From positions 1 to 60,109 of the forward strand of contig NZ_JAQTWM010000012.1 of assembly GCF_028689305.1 (NCBI RefSeq): a stretch of 60,109 bases of DNA, read 5' to 3'. The position numbers and the translations under genes are program-made. Shown here in pieces: positions 46,846 to 55,889 of the stretch (position 1 is its first letter; each line of letters starts with the position of its first letter). Origin of the DNA: Rhodoferax sp. (GTDB taxonomy: Bacteria > Pseudomonadota > Gammaproteobacteria > Burkholderiales > Burkholderiaceae_C). Below the pieces are notes generated by a model. That model was not told the origin of the DNA. It saw nothing but the letters and a program-made list of their open reading frames with translations, and made no database searches.

Positions 46846-46870
46846 TCCACTGTGCCCGGTGCACGGTGGA
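46846..46870 (-). terminator. Hairpin between coxC and twin-TM gene
   Basis: TCCACTGTGC (46846-46855) and GCACGGTGGA (46861-46870) form a 10-bp stem with one G-T pair and a 5-nt loop. On the minus strand TTTT follows, so it can terminate the twin-transmembrane gene; it may act in both directions. Confidence 0.55.
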
Positions 46871-46885
46871 CCCATCAGGCATCGA

Positions 46886-47092
46886 TCACCCCCGCCCGGG
46901 GATGAGACCAAAATAAATACTGGCCAGCAACGTCAAAAACAGCCCGATGGACAGGCTGATGCGCACGGTCAGGGCTTGTACCACCCGTTTGCGCTTGCTG
47001 GCATCGTCATTTTTGAACAGCAAGGCCAGCGCGCTGAACAAGCTGGCCAGAATCATCACCAGGGTTACCAGAATTAAAATTTTTGCCAGCAT
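46886..47092 (-). CDS. Twin transmembrane protein (DUF2909-like)
   Basis: 68 aa with two membrane helices (KILILVTLVMILASLFSALA and ISLSIGLFLTLLASIYFG) linked by the basic FKNDDASKRKRVVQALTVR. Belongs to a small conserved family near SURF1 genes; function unknown. Start ATG 47092; an upstream TTG adds one residue. Divergent from the SURF1 gene. Confidence 0.75.
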   Translation of the reverse strand: MLAKILILVTLVMILASLFSALALLFKNDDASKRKRVVQALTVRISLSIGLFLTLLASIYFGLIPGRG

Positions 47093-47153
47093 CAATCACT
47101 CATCCAGAAGTTTTGGTGCATTATGCTTTTTTTCACCTTGGTGCATCACTTCC

Positions 47154-47864
47154 GTGCGTTTCGAATTCAGATGGCTTCCCGCCACCGCCACTTTGCTGGG
47201 CATGGTGCTTTTTGTTTACCTGGGCTTGTGGCAGTCCGGTAAAGGTGACAAGCTGGAGGCCGAACTGGCCCAGCATGCGGCCCGCCACCAGCTTGGCGCT
47301 GTGACCGTGGGCGCGTCTTTGGTGGATGCCAGCCAGCTGCGCGACGCGCCGATCACCGCCACCGGGTATTACGAACCGCAATATCAGATTTTTCTGGACA
47401 ACCGACAGGACAACGGCCAGCCTGGTGTGCATGTCATTACGCCATTAAAAATCGAAGGAACGCAGAACCGGATCCTAGTCAACCGTGGCTGGGTCGGCTG
47501 GCCCCAGGGGCGCTCTGTGTTGCCCACGGTGGCGACTCCGGCCGGCCGGGTGCAGGTGACTGGGCTGGCCTTTGTGCCGTCGACCAAGAAGTTTTTTCTG
47601 ATGCCCGATCATCCGGAAGTGTCCCCCCAATTGTGGTCCCGGCTGGATCTGGCCCGTTTTTCCGCTTTGCTGGGGCATCCTCTGCAGCCGGTGGTACTGT
47701 TGCAAAACAGCGGTGACGCCAACGACACGCTGGTGCGGCGTTGGGATCCGCCGGAAAACCGGGTCGGCATGCATCGTGGTTATGCCTTCCAGTGGTTTGG
47801 CATGGCGCTGGCCTTGCTGATTTTTTATCTGCTTGCCAGTATTCGCAAAGGTGATCGCACATGA
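47154..47864 (+). CDS. SURF1-family cytochrome oxidase assembly protein
   Basis: 236 aa. N-terminal helix (LPATATLLGMVLFVYLGLWQ), periplasmic domain with FLDNRQDNGQPGVHVITPL and ILVNRGWVGWPQG, and C-terminal helix (GYAFQWFGMALALLIFYLLA). No in-frame ATG precedes the conserved start, so GTG 47154 (MRFEFRWLP) is assigned. Involved in heme a insertion into subunit I. Confidence 0.92.
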   Translation: MRFEFRWLPATATLLGMVLFVYLGLWQSGKGDKLEAELAQHAARHQLGAVTVGASLVDASQLRDAPITATGYYEPQYQIFLDNRQDNGQPGVHVITPLKIEGTQNRILVNRGWVGWPQGRSVLPTVATPAGRVQVTGLAFVPSTKKFFLMPDHPEVSPQLWSRLDLARFSALLGHPLQPVVLLQNSGDANDTLVRRWDPPENRVGMHRGYAFQWFGMALALLIFYLLASIRKGDRT

Positions 47865-48541
47865 GCCAGTCGGAAGCAGACAAGGTGCTTGAGTTGTCCG
47901 TGCATTCCCTGCCAAATCCGGCAGAAGCGGGGCGGCCGGCGTTGATCACCAGCCGCGTCAAATTGCTGGCGATTGTGTTCATCTGTTCCTTGCCAGTGTT
48001 GTTGGCGTACCTGACTTTTTACGTGGTGCGTCCGCAAGGGGAGGCTTCTTTTGGCCAACTGATTTCTCCGGTGCGGGTGTTGCCCGAGGCACCGGCCACG
48101 AACCTGGACGGTCAGCCCGTGCCATTGAGTTCACTCAAAGGGCAATGGCTGCTGGTCAAGGTCGATGGTGGTGCCTGCGCTCAGAACTGTCAGAAGCAAT
48201 TGTTGTTGCTGCGCCAGTTCCGCTTGACGCTGGGCAAGGACATGGACCGGGTGGACTGGGTCTGGCTGATCAACGACCAGACAGCGGTGGAGCCGGTGTT
48301 ACGGCAGGGGCTGACCAAGGACAAGGCCACGCTGCTGCGACTGGCCCCACCGGCATTGCAGGCCTGGTTTGACGTGCCGGCCGGCAAATCGCTGTCGGAC
48401 TACATTTTTGTGGTGGATCCGATGGGCAACACCATGATGCGTTTTCCAGCACCATTTGACACCGCCGGTGCGGCCAAGGCGCGCCGCGATATGGACCACT
48501 TGCTGCGCGCCTCCCTGCCCTGGGATCCTCCCGGACGATGA
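47861..48541 (+). CDS. SCO-like membrane-anchored thioredoxin-fold protein
   Basis: 226 aa. One membrane helix (LLAIVFICSLPVLLAYLTFYV), then a periplasmic domain with a SCO-like layout: LSSLKGQWLLVKVDGGACAQNCQKQ gives a C-x3-C pair and YIFVVDPMGNTMM a late strand. The His typical of SCO copper chaperones is not obvious. Coupled by ATGA to SURF1 and followed by ctaA, so an oxidase-assembly role is inferred. Confidence 0.7.
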   Translation: MSQSEADKVLELSVHSLPNPAEAGRPALITSRVKLLAIVFICSLPVLLAYLTFYVVRPQGEASFGQLISPVRVLPEAPATNLDGQPVPLSSLKGQWLLVKVDGGACAQNCQKQLLLLRQFRLTLGKDMDRVDWVWLINDQTAVEPVLRQGLTKDKATLLRLAPPALQAWFDVPAGKSLSDYIFVVDPMGNTMMRFPAPFDTAGAAKARRDMDHLLRASLPWDPPGR

Positions 48542-48554
48542 AGGTGAACGAGTC

Positions 48555-49718
48555 ATGAACGCTCAGTCGCTCTACGATTTTTCGCCACTGATCAGCCTGT
48601 TGCTGGTGGGGGTGCTGCTGGCTCTGGGACCGGTTGCCTGGGTGTGGCTGCGGCATCGGCACACCTCGCCGCTGAAAAAAGTGCAGGCGCTGCGCCTGCT
48701 GACCCTGTTTTTGACCTTTGACCTGGTGCTGTTTGGCGCTTTCACCCGCTTGACCGACTCGGGGCTGGGGTGTCCCGACTGGCCGGGTTGTTATGGCCAG
48801 AGCTCTCCGTTGGGGGCGTCCGATCATATCGCTGCGGCCCAGGCCGCTTTGCCATCCGGTCCGGTGACACATGCCAAAGCCTGGATCGAAATGTTGCATC
48901 GTTATCTGGCCATGGGGGTTGGCGTTCTGATTGTGTGCTTGGCTGCGTTGAGTTGGCGCGACTGGTGGCATCAGCGCAAGGTGGCGCGGGTGCCATTTCC
49001 CTGGTTGCCCACCGCCACCTTGCTGTGGGTGTGTCTGCAAGGGGCGTTTGGTGCCTTGACGGTGACCATGAAGCTGTTTCCGGCCATCGTGACCCTGCAC
49101 TTGCTTGGGGCGTTGGGGTTGCTGGTGTTGTTGTGTCTGCCGGTGGCGCGCGAGGCCAAGACACGAGCCACCCGCCCCATGACGGCCGGACTGCGGCGCT
49201 GGTGGGGCTGGGCGTTTGCCGCGCTGCTGGTACAAGTGGCGCTGGGGGCCTGGGTCAGCACCAACTATGCCGTGCTGGCTTGCAGTGATTTTCCGACTTG
49301 CCAGGGGCGCTGGTGGCCTGACATGGACTTCCGCCAGGGCTTTGAATTGTGGCGCCCCCTGGGGTTCACCGCCACAGGGGTGCACATCAGTTTTGCAGCC
49401 TTGACGGCGATTCACTATGCGCACCGCCTGATGGCAGGGCTGGCCATGGTGTTGCTGATCGCACTGGCCTGGCAGCTCAATCGTGTCAAGCCATGGCGTG
49501 TTCACTCGCGTGTGCTGGCCGGGTTGATTGGCCTGCAACTGGCCACGGGTCTGAGCAACGTCGTGTTGGGCTGGCCACTGCTGGCTGCGCTGTTGCATAC
49601 CGGTGGCGCCAGTGCTCTGGTGCTGACATTGACCTGGGTGGTGGCCGGTGGCCAGCCTCAAGAGACGTCATCAGGGCTGGCATCACGTGGTCAGCCTGTG
49701 GTCAGGGCGGCGGTATGA
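48555..49718 (+). CDS. ctaA: Heme A synthase CtaA/Cox15
   Basis: 387 aa, about eight helices. [21 protein letters not shown] is the conserved first loop (with Cys), [12 protein letters not shown] and [12 protein letters not shown] and [14 protein letters not shown] carry heme-binding His. Oxidises heme O to heme A for the aa3 oxidase. Coupled by ATGA to the farnesyltransferase gene. Confidence 0.95.
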   Translation: MNAQSLYDFSPLISLLLVGVLLALGPVAWVWLRHRHTSPLKKVQALRLLTLFLTFDLVLFGAFTRLTDSGLGCPDWPGCYGQSSPLGASDHIAAAQAALPSGPVTHAKAWIEMLHRYLAMGVGVLIVCLAALSWRDWWHQRKVARVPFPWLPTATLLWVCLQGAFGALTVTMKLFPAIVTLHLLGALGLLVLLCLPVAREAKTRATRPMTAGLRRWWGWAFAALLVQVALGAWVSTNYAVLACSDFPTCQGRWWPDMDFRQGFELWRPLGFTATGVHISFAALTAIHYAHRLMAGLAMVLLIALAWQLNRVKPWRVHSRVLAGLIGLQLATGLSNVVLGWPLLAALLHTGGASALVLTLTWVVAGGQPQETSSGLASRGQPVVRAAV

Positions 49719-50626
49719 GCAAGGGGACGACGGCCGCCGCTGCGGCACCGACCTTACCGGTGTGGGCCCAGTATTACGCGCTGACCAAGCCGCGGGTGGT
49801 GCAACTGATTGTGTTTTGTGCCTTGATCGGCATGGTGCTGGCTGTACCCGGCGTGCCCTCTTGGCACGAAGTGGGTGTGGCCTTGCTGGCCTGCCTGGGC
49901 ATCTGGCTGGTGGCTGGCGCTGCTGCCGCGTTCAACTGCATCATTGAAAAAAGCATTGATGCCAAGATGAAACGCACGTCCTGGCGCCCCACGGCCAAAG
50001 GAGAGTTGGGTGACCGCCAAACCTTGCTGTTCTCAGCCGCCCTATGTGGATTGGGCTCGGTGCTGCTGTATGTCTGGGTCAACCCGCTGACCATGTGGCT
50101 GACTTTTGCCACTTTCATCGGTTATGCCGTGATCTACACCGTGATTCTGAAACCCCTGACACCGCAAAACATTGTGATTGGTGGTGCGTCTGGCGCCATG
50201 CCACCGGTGCTGGGCTGGGCCGCGATGGCAGGGCAGGTCGGGCCGGAGGCGCTGATCCTGTTTCTGATCATCTTCCTGTGGACGCCACCACATTTCTGGG
50301 CCCTGGCCCTGTACCGGGTGGAAGACTACCGCAAGTCAGGCCTGCCGATGCTGCCGGTGACGCATGGCAGCGAGTTCACCCGCTTGATGGTGCTGCTCTA
50401 CACCTTTATCCTGTTGGCGGCCTGCCTGCTGCCGTTCATCTACGGCATGAGTTCCTGGTTGTACTTGGTGGTGGCGCTGGGCTTGAGCATTGGGTTTTGC
50501 CTGCATGCGTATGGGCTGTGGCGTGATTATTCCGACCTGCTGGCTCGCAAGACCTTCCGCTTTTCCCTGATTCACCTGAGTGCGCTGTTTGCTGCGCTGC
50601 TGATTGACCATTACGTGCTGCCCTGA
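49715..50626 (+). CDS. ctaB: Protoheme IX farnesyltransferase
   Basis: 303 aa, UbiA superfamily (CyoE/CtaB/Cox10), makes heme O. The two Asp-rich motifs are [20 protein letters not shown] (N-x3-D-x3-M-x-R) and [15 protein letters not shown]. About nine helices. Follows ctaA directly. Confidence 0.96.
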   Translation: MSKGTTAAAAAPTLPVWAQYYALTKPRVVQLIVFCALIGMVLAVPGVPSWHEVGVALLACLGIWLVAGAAAAFNCIIEKSIDAKMKRTSWRPTAKGELGDRQTLLFSAALCGLGSVLLYVWVNPLTMWLTFATFIGYAVIYTVILKPLTPQNIVIGGASGAMPPVLGWAAMAGQVGPEALILFLIIFLWTPPHFWALALYRVEDYRKSGLPMLPVTHGSEFTRLMVLLYTFILLAACLLPFIYGMSSWLYLVVALGLSIGFCLHAYGLWRDYSDLLARKTFRFSLIHLSALFAALLIDHYVLP

Positions 50627-50674
50627 GTCGCCCGAACGAGGGTCTGCCGTGTTGGCCTGAATGGCTGGCAGTTT

Positions 50675-51298
50675 ATGATGCACCGCATGAACAAACGAAA
50701 TGCTCTTCAACTGATCGTTGCCTGTGCCGCCTGGAGCGGGGTTGTCAGCCAAATCACCGCCTGCTCTGACAGCACGCCCAAATTCACTGCGATTGACCTG
50801 ACCGGCGCTGATTACGCCCGTGACTTTGCCCTGAAGGACCACAACGGTCAGTTGCGGACCCTGAAAGATTTCCAGGGCAAGATCGTCATGATGTTCTTTG
50901 GATACACCCAGTGCCCGGATGTCTGCCCGACCTCCATGACCGAAATGGTGGCCATCAGAAAACTGCTGGGCAAGGATGCCGATAAGGTTCAGTGCCTGTT
51001 TGTCACTATCGACCCCGAGCGCGACAAACCCGCCATGCTCAAGGACTACATGGCTGCCTTTGACCCGTCGTTTCTGGCGCTGGTGCCCGCACCCGAACAG
51101 CTGGCGGCACTGGCCAAAGACTACAAGGTGTATTACAAAAAGGTGGAAGGTCCCACGCCCACCAGTTACACCATGGATCACACGGCTGGCAGCTATGTCT
51201 ATGACACCAAAGGGAAACTGCGGCTGTTTACCCGTTATGGCACCCAGCCGGAGCTGACGGCTGCCGACTTGCGCATCCTGCTGCAGCAGGCCGGCTAA
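50675..51298 (+). CDS. SCO1/SenC copper chaperone
   Basis: 207 aa. Lipoprotein-like N-terminus with SQITACSDS; thioredoxin fold with the copper site CPDVCPTSM (C-x3-C) and the His in YTMDHTAGSYVYD. Delivers copper to the CuA centre of CoxB. Starts at 50675, 50678 and 50687 are all possible. Confidence 0.92.
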   Translation: MMHRMNKRNALQLIVACAAWSGVVSQITACSDSTPKFTAIDLTGADYARDFALKDHNGQLRTLKDFQGKIVMMFFGYTQCPDVCPTSMTEMVAIRKLLGKDADKVQCLFVTIDPERDKPAMLKDYMAAFDPSFLALVPAPEQLAALAKDYKVYYKKVEGPTPTSYTMDHTAGSYVYDTKGKLRLFTRYGTQPELTAADLRILLQQAG

Positions 51299-51321
51299 AG
51301 ACCGACCGCCGGCGCGCCTGG

Positions 51322-52311
51322 TTATTGGCTGCTGATGGCCAAGGACTTGATGATGCGGCCCAGCAGGACCGCGTCAGACTGGATGCGGTTGGACAATCCT
51401 TCCGGTGAAGAGCCCACCACCTGCCAGCCTTGCTGGAAGAGTTTTTGCCGCACCTCGGGTGAGCGTGCAATCTCACTGATCAGTGTGGAAAGCCTGGCCA
51501 CGACTGGGGCCGGCATGGATTTGGGCGCCGCCACCGCGTTCCAGATTTCCAGATTGAAGTTGGCCACCCCCACCTCAGCCATACTTGGCAGATCGGGGGC
51601 CAGGGGGCTACGCCCGCTGCTGGTCACACCGATGGCCCGCAGTCTGCCGCCCTTGACCTGGGCGGTGGCCAGTGCTGGCGGCAACATCGACAGATGCAAT
51701 TGCCCACCGATCATCGCGTTGGCCACCTGGGCGTAGCCGGGGTAGGGTACATGCACCGGCTTGATCCCGGTTTGGGCCTTGAACAGCTCCATGCCGATGT
51801 GACCCACCGTGCCAACGCCGGGTGAACCGTAACTCCAACCGTCACCGGCTTGCCGGGCTGCCGCCAGAAAAGCCGGTCCATCCGCGCCTGGCGCATTTTG
51901 CGGGGCCATCAACACCAGCGGAGACACGCCAACCAGGCTCACGGGTTTGAAATCCTTGAGCGGGTCATAGGGCACTTTCGGGTTGAGCAGCTTGGCAATG
52001 GTCAGGTTGCCGTTGATCATCAGACCCAGCGTGTGGTTGTCGGTGGCTTTGGCGACCAGATCAGCGGCAATATTGCCGCCGGCTCCCACGCGGTTTTCCA
52101 CAATCACCGGCTGACCGAGTGCCTTGGACAACGGTTCGGCCAGGGTGCGCGCTGTCAGGTCGGGTGACGAACCACCGGGAAAACCGACAATGATGCGCAC
52201 CGCTTTGTTGGGCCATGGCGCATTTTGTGTGTTATTTTGGGCGCTAGCCCAGGTAAACATTGATGATATAGCTATGAAAAATAGAGCATTTCGACGATGA
52301 CTCGAACGCAT
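51322..52311 (-). CDS. Bug/TctC-type tripartite tricarboxylate transporter binding protein
   Basis: 329 aa periplasmic binding protein. WPNKAVRIIVGFPGGSSPDLTAR at the mature N-terminus, then VENRVGAGGNIAADLVAKA and PVHVPYPGYAQVANAMIGGQ are Bug-family hallmarks. The ligand cannot be predicted; no TctAB genes are adjacent. The signal peptide (cleavage near WASA-Q) is encoded by repeat copy 9. ATG 52311 is chosen over an extended frame from 52413 that overlaps the rpoH terminator. Confidence 0.92.
   Translation of the reverse strand: MRSSHRRNALFFIAISSMFTWASAQNNTQNAPWPNKAVRIIVGFPGGSSPDLTARTLAEPLSKALGQPVIVENRVGAGGNIAADLVAKATDNHTLGLMINGNLTIAKLLNPKVPYDPLKDFKPVSLVGVSPLVLMAPQNAPGADGPAFLAAARQAGDGWSYGSPGVGTVGHIGMELFKAQTGIKPVHVPYPGYAQVANAMIGGQLHLSMLPPALATAQVKGGRLRAIGVTSSGRSPLAPDLPSMAEVGVANFNLEIWNAVAAPKSMPAPVVARLSTLISEIARSPEVRQKLFQQGWQVVGSSPEGLSNRIQSDAVLLGRIIKSLAISSQ
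52239..52287 (-). repeat. 49-bp double-hairpin repeat, copy 9 (signal peptide of Bug protein)
   Basis: GGGCGCTAGCCC (52239-52250), 20 nt, GCTAT (52271-52275), N7, AGAGC (52283-52287). Translated on the minus strand it covers residues about 9-24 of the Bug protein. Confidence 0.85.
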
Positions 52312-52330
52312 GAACCGGTCTCCTGTGTGC

Positions 52331-52368
52331 AAAAAAATGCCCCCAGAGCAAGGTGCTGTGCTGGGGGC
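52331..52368 (-). terminator. Intrinsic terminator after rpoH
   Basis: Minus strand: GCCCCCAG (52368-52361) pairs with CTGGGGGC (52346-52339), followed by ATTTTTTT. Perfect 8-bp stem about 30 bp after the rpoH stop. Confidence 0.85.
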
Positions 52369-52399
52369 TGGGTCTGGCGGGAATCTGATTGAGGCCGGA

Positions 52400-53341
52400 T
52401 CAGGCGAATTCAACCAGCGACTTCTTCATCTTCTTCATGGCCGCCACTTCAATCTGGCGGATGCGTTCGGCGCTGACGCCGTAGACCGCCGCCAGGTCAT
52501 GCAACGTCATGCCGCCGGAGTTGTCGTCGTTCACCTTGAGCCAGCGCTCCTCCACAATGTGGCGGCTGCGGGCGTCCAGTGTGTCCAACGCCTGGGCCAG
52601 GCCATCACTGGCCAGCAGGTCACGGTGATGGGCTTCCAGCATGGCGGTGGGCTCATGGCTGGCATCGGTCAGGTAGGCAATCGGGCCATAGGCATCTTCG
52701 CCGTCATCGGACGGACTGGGGTCCAGCAGCACGTCACCGCCTGCCAGACGGGCTTCCATCTCGATCACCTCTTCACGCTTGACATTGAGCTCGGTGGCCA
52801 TGGCATTGATCTGGCTGTCACTCAAGGTGTCTCGGTGAGTGTCCAGATCGGCCAGCGCGTTGTCGCTGCGAAAACGCTGCTTCATCGAGCGCAGGTTGAA
52901 AAACAGCTTGCGCTGGGCCTTGGTGGTGGCCACCTTGACCATGCGGCAGTTTTTCAGGATGTATTCGTGAATCTCGGCCTTGATCCAGTGCAGCGCGTAA
53001 CTCACCAGGCGCACACCTTGATCCGGGTCAAAACGTTTGACGGCTTTCATCAGCCCCACATTGCCTTCCTGAATCAGGTCGCCATGCGGCAGGCCGTAGC
53101 CCAGATATTGACGGGCGGTGGACACCACCAGCCGCAGGTGCGACAGCACCAACTTTCCAGCGGCATCCAGGTCGTTGTCCTGGCGGAACTTGCGTGCGTA
53201 AGACTGCTCTTCCTCCGGGGTGAGCATGGGCATGCGGTTGACCGCCGAGATATAGGCGTCCAGATTGCCCAGCGAAGGCGTCAGCGCCCAAGGGTTGGCC
53301 AAAGTCATTGCAGAGCTTGTGGTGCCAGTGTGAATTGTCAT
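52400..53341 (-). CDS. rpoH: RNA polymerase heat-shock sigma factor RpoH (sigma-32)
   Basis: 313 aa. Region 2 GDLIQEGNVGLMKAVKRFDPDQGVR and VSYALHWIKAEIHEYILKN, the RpoH box AQRKLFFNLRSMKQ, and region 4 LHDLAAVYGVSAERIRQIE. AGGAG lies 8 bp before ATG 53341, deciding against the 320-aa frame from 53362. A CIRCE operator lies 32 bp upstream of this start, implying HrcA control. Confidence 0.96.
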   Translation of the reverse strand: MTIHTGTTSSAMTLANPWALTPSLGNLDAYISAVNRMPMLTPEEEQSYARKFRQDNDLDAAGKLVLSHLRLVVSTARQYLGYGLPHGDLIQEGNVGLMKAVKRFDPDQGVRLVSYALHWIKAEIHEYILKNCRMVKVATTKAQRKLFFNLRSMKQRFRSDNALADLDTHRDTLSDSQINAMATELNVKREEVIEMEARLAGGDVLLDPSPSDDGEDAYGPIAYLTDASHEPTAMLEAHHRDLLASDGLAQALDTLDARSRHIVEERWLKVNDDNSGGMTLHDLAAVYGVSAERIRQIEVAAMKKMKKSLVEFA

Positions 53342-53372
53342 GCCAGTACTCCTATTGCTCAATACTTCTATA

Positions 53373-53399
53373 TTAGCACTCCCTAAGAGAGAGTGCTAA
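53373..53399 (-). promoter_or_regulatory. CIRCE element (HrcA operator) upstream of rpoH
   Basis: TTAGCACTC-N9-GAGTGCTAA, an exact match to the CIRCE consensus. On the minus strand its left half can serve as a -35 (TTAGCA) and TAATAT at its right end as a -10 with 18-bp spacing, so HrcA binding would block the promoter. Confidence 0.93.
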
Positions 53400-53449
53400 T
53401 TGAAAAGTTCAATCACTTGATTGAAGACGGCTTTCAAAAAGTAACAGCG

Positions 53450-53486
53450 CCCGAGCCTGGTGTCCGCCTTGGGTACCAGGCTCGGG
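53450..53486 (-). terminator. Terminator hairpin after maeB
   Basis: CCCGAGCCTGGT (53450-53461) and ACCAGGCTCGGG (53475-53486) form a perfect 12-bp stem. On the minus strand it lies 26 bp after the maeB stop and is followed by a T-rich stretch (TTACTTTTT). Confidence 0.8.
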
Positions 53487-53512
53487 TAAGCACCCTCTGG
53501 GTGATTTCGGGG

Positions 53513-55816
53513 TCAGCGCAGGGCGTTCACATCGGCCACGGCCAGTGCCGTCATGTTCACCACGCGGCGCACGGTACTGGAGGGGTTCAACACGTGGGCG
53601 GTGGCGGCGGCGCCCAGCAGGATCGGCCCCACTGTCACGCCGTTGCCACCGGTCATCTTGAGCACGTTGAACAGGATGTTGGCGGCATCCAGGTTCGGGC
53701 AGATCAGGATGTTGGCGCGGTCGCTGAGGGTGTTGCCGATCAGCGCATGGCGGCGAATCTCTTCGGACAGCGCTGCGTCGCCTTGCAATTCGCCGTCGCA
53801 CTCCACGTCCGGGCAAGCGGCCTTGAACAGTTCAGTGGCGCGGCGCATCTTGCGGGCCGAGGCCCGTTGGGAGGACCCATAGTTGGAGTGTGACAGAAAC
53901 GCCACCTTGGCCGGCAGACCAAAGCGCCGCACCTCATCTGCTGCCATGCGGGCGATGGCACACAACTGTTCGGCACTGGGGTCTTCGTTGACATAGGTGT
54001 CGGCGACAAAAATCGAGTGGTGTTCCAGCATCAGGGCATTGAGCGTGGCAAAGGTATCGACCCCGGCCTTGCGGCCAATCACGTCGCGCACATGGTCCAG
54101 ATGCACGTCAAAACGGCCATGCAGGCCACACAGCATGGCGTCGGCATCACCGAGCTTGATCATCAGCGCGGCAATGATGGTGGTGCTGCGCCGCACGGCC
54201 GCCTTGGCGGCCTCGGGGCTGACACCCTGGCGCCCCAGCAGCTGGTGGTAGGTTTCCCAATACTGGCGGAAACGCGGGTCCTCCTCGGGGTTGACGCAGT
54301 CCACATCACGCCCGAGTTGCAGGCGCAGGCCGGCTTTGGCAATACGCGCTTCGATCACTGCCGGGCGGCCGATCAGGATCGGACGGGCCAACCCTCCTTC
54401 GATGACGATCTGGGCGGCGCGCAGCACCCGTTCATCCTCACCTTCGGCGTAGGCCACGCGCTTGGCATTGGCGGGGGCGGTACGGGCGGCGTTGAACACC
54501 GGCTCCATCAACAGGCCGGTGGAATAGATGAAGCGCGACAGCTCGCGGCGGTAGGCTTCCATGTCCTTGATCGGTCGTGTGGCCACACCGGACTTTTCGG
54601 CCGCTGCCGCCACGGCCGGGGCAATGCGCAAAATCAGGCGCGAATCAAACGGTTTGGGGATGATGAAGTCCACGCCAAAGGCCAGCTCCTGGCCGGCGTA
54701 GGCGCTGGCCACCTCCTCGCTGATGTCGGCCTTGGCCAGATCGGCAATCTCGCGGACACAGGCCAGCTTCATTTCCTCGGTGATCTTGGTGGCGCCGCAG
54801 TCCAGCGCGCCGCGGAAGATGTAGGGGAAACACAGCACGTTGTTGACCTGGTTCGGGTAGTCCGAACGGCCGGTGGCAATGATGCAGTCCGGGCGCACGG
54901 CCTTGGCCAGCTCCGGGCGGATTTCCGGCTCGGGGTTGGCCAGCGCCAGAATGATGGGCTTGGGGGCCATGGTCTTGACCATGTCCGCTGTCAGCACCCC
55001 GGCGGCGGAGCAGCCCAGGAACACATCGGCGCCATTGACCGCATCGGCCAGCGTGCGCATCTCGGTGGCCTGGGCAAACCGGGCCTTGGACTCGTCATAA
55101 CCACCGGGCCGGCCCTGGTAGATCACCCCCTTGGAGTCACAGACTGTCACATTCTTGACCTGCACGCCCAGGCCGACCATCACGGTCAGGCAGGCAATGG
55201 CCGCGGCACCGGCACCGGACACCGCCACCCGGACGTCGGCGATGTTTTTGTCCACCAGTTCCAGGCCGTTGAGCAGCGCCGCGCTGGAGATGATGGCCGT
55301 GCCGTGCTGGTCGTCATGAAACACCGGGATGCCCATGCGTTCGCTGAGCTTTTTCTCGATATAGAAACACTCTGGCGCCTTGATGTCTTCCAGGTTGATG
55401 CCGCCCAGCGTGGGCTCCAGTGCCGCGATGATCTCGATCAGCTTGTCGGGGTCGCGTTCGGCCAGTTCGATGTCAAACACATCGACGCCGGCAAATTTCT
55501 TGAACAGGCAGCCCTTGCCCTCCATCACCGGCTTGCCCGCCAGGGGGCCGATGTCCCCCAGGCCCAGCACTGCCGTGCCATTGGTGATCACCGCCACCAG
55601 GTTGCCGCGGCTGGTGTAGTCGTGTGCCAGCGCGGGATTGGCCTGGATTTCCAGGCAAGGGTAGGCGACGCCGGGCGAATAGGCCAACGACAGGTCGCGC
55701 TGGTTCATCAGCGGCTTGGTGGCGTTGACCGAAATCTTGCCACGGGTGGGGAAGCGGTGGTAGTCGGCAGCGGCGTCGCGCAGGGCTTGCTCGGCAGGGG
55801 AAAGCTTGTCAGTCAT
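53513..55816 (-). CDS. maeB: NADP-dependent malic enzyme with phosphotransacetylase-like domain
   Basis: 767 aa. Malic enzyme domain (about 1-420): [43 protein letters not shown], and [10 protein letters not shown] for NADP. The C-terminal 330 residues resemble phosphate acetyltransferase ([25 protein letters not shown]), regulatory in MaeB. Converts malate to pyruvate + CO2. ATG 55816 with GGAG upstream is preferred over 55831. Confidence 0.96.
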   Translation of the reverse strand: MTDKLSPAEQALRDAAADYHRFPTRGKISVNATKPLMNQRDLSLAYSPGVAYPCLEIQANPALAHDYTSRGNLVAVITNGTAVLGLGDIGPLAGKPVMEGKGCLFKKFAGVDVFDIELAERDPDKLIEIIAALEPTLGGINLEDIKAPECFYIEKKLSERMGIPVFHDDQHGTAIISSAALLNGLELVDKNIADVRVAVSGAGAAAIACLTVMVGLGVQVKNVTVCDSKGVIYQGRPGGYDESKARFAQATEMRTLADAVNGADVFLGCSAAGVLTADMVKTMAPKPIILALANPEPEIRPELAKAVRPDCIIATGRSDYPNQVNNVLCFPYIFRGALDCGATKITEEMKLACVREIADLAKADISEEVASAYAGQELAFGVDFIIPKPFDSRLILRIAPAVAAAAEKSGVATRPIKDMEAYRRELSRFIYSTGLLMEPVFNAARTAPANAKRVAYAEGEDERVLRAAQIVIEGGLARPILIGRPAVIEARIAKAGLRLQLGRDVDCVNPEEDPRFRQYWETYHQLLGRQGVSPEAAKAAVRRSTTIIAALMIKLGDADAMLCGLHGRFDVHLDHVRDVIGRKAGVDTFATLNALMLEHHSIFVADTYVNEDPSAEQLCAIARMAADEVRRFGLPAKVAFLSHSNYGSSQRASARKMRRATELFKAACPDVECDGELQGDAALSEEIRRHALIGNTLSDRANILICPNLDAANILFNVLKMTGGNGVTVGPILLGAAATAHVLNPSSTVRRVVNMTALAVADVNALR

Positions 55817-55889
55817 GGTGTCTCCAGTCAAATGCTGAATCAGGACTGTACACCTGCCACCCCGGCATTGGCCTGACAGCCCGGAGACA

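Noticed and set aside
48270-49661. 463-codon minus-strand open frame opposite ctaA
   Set aside because: Very rich in Gln, His and Arg and lies over a convincing ctaA; no motif.
54017-55876. 619-codon plus-strand open frame opposite maeB
   Set aside because: It is the antisense shadow of maeB, which shows all malic-enzyme motifs; the shadow is rich in His/Gln/Gly with no domain and no ribosome site.
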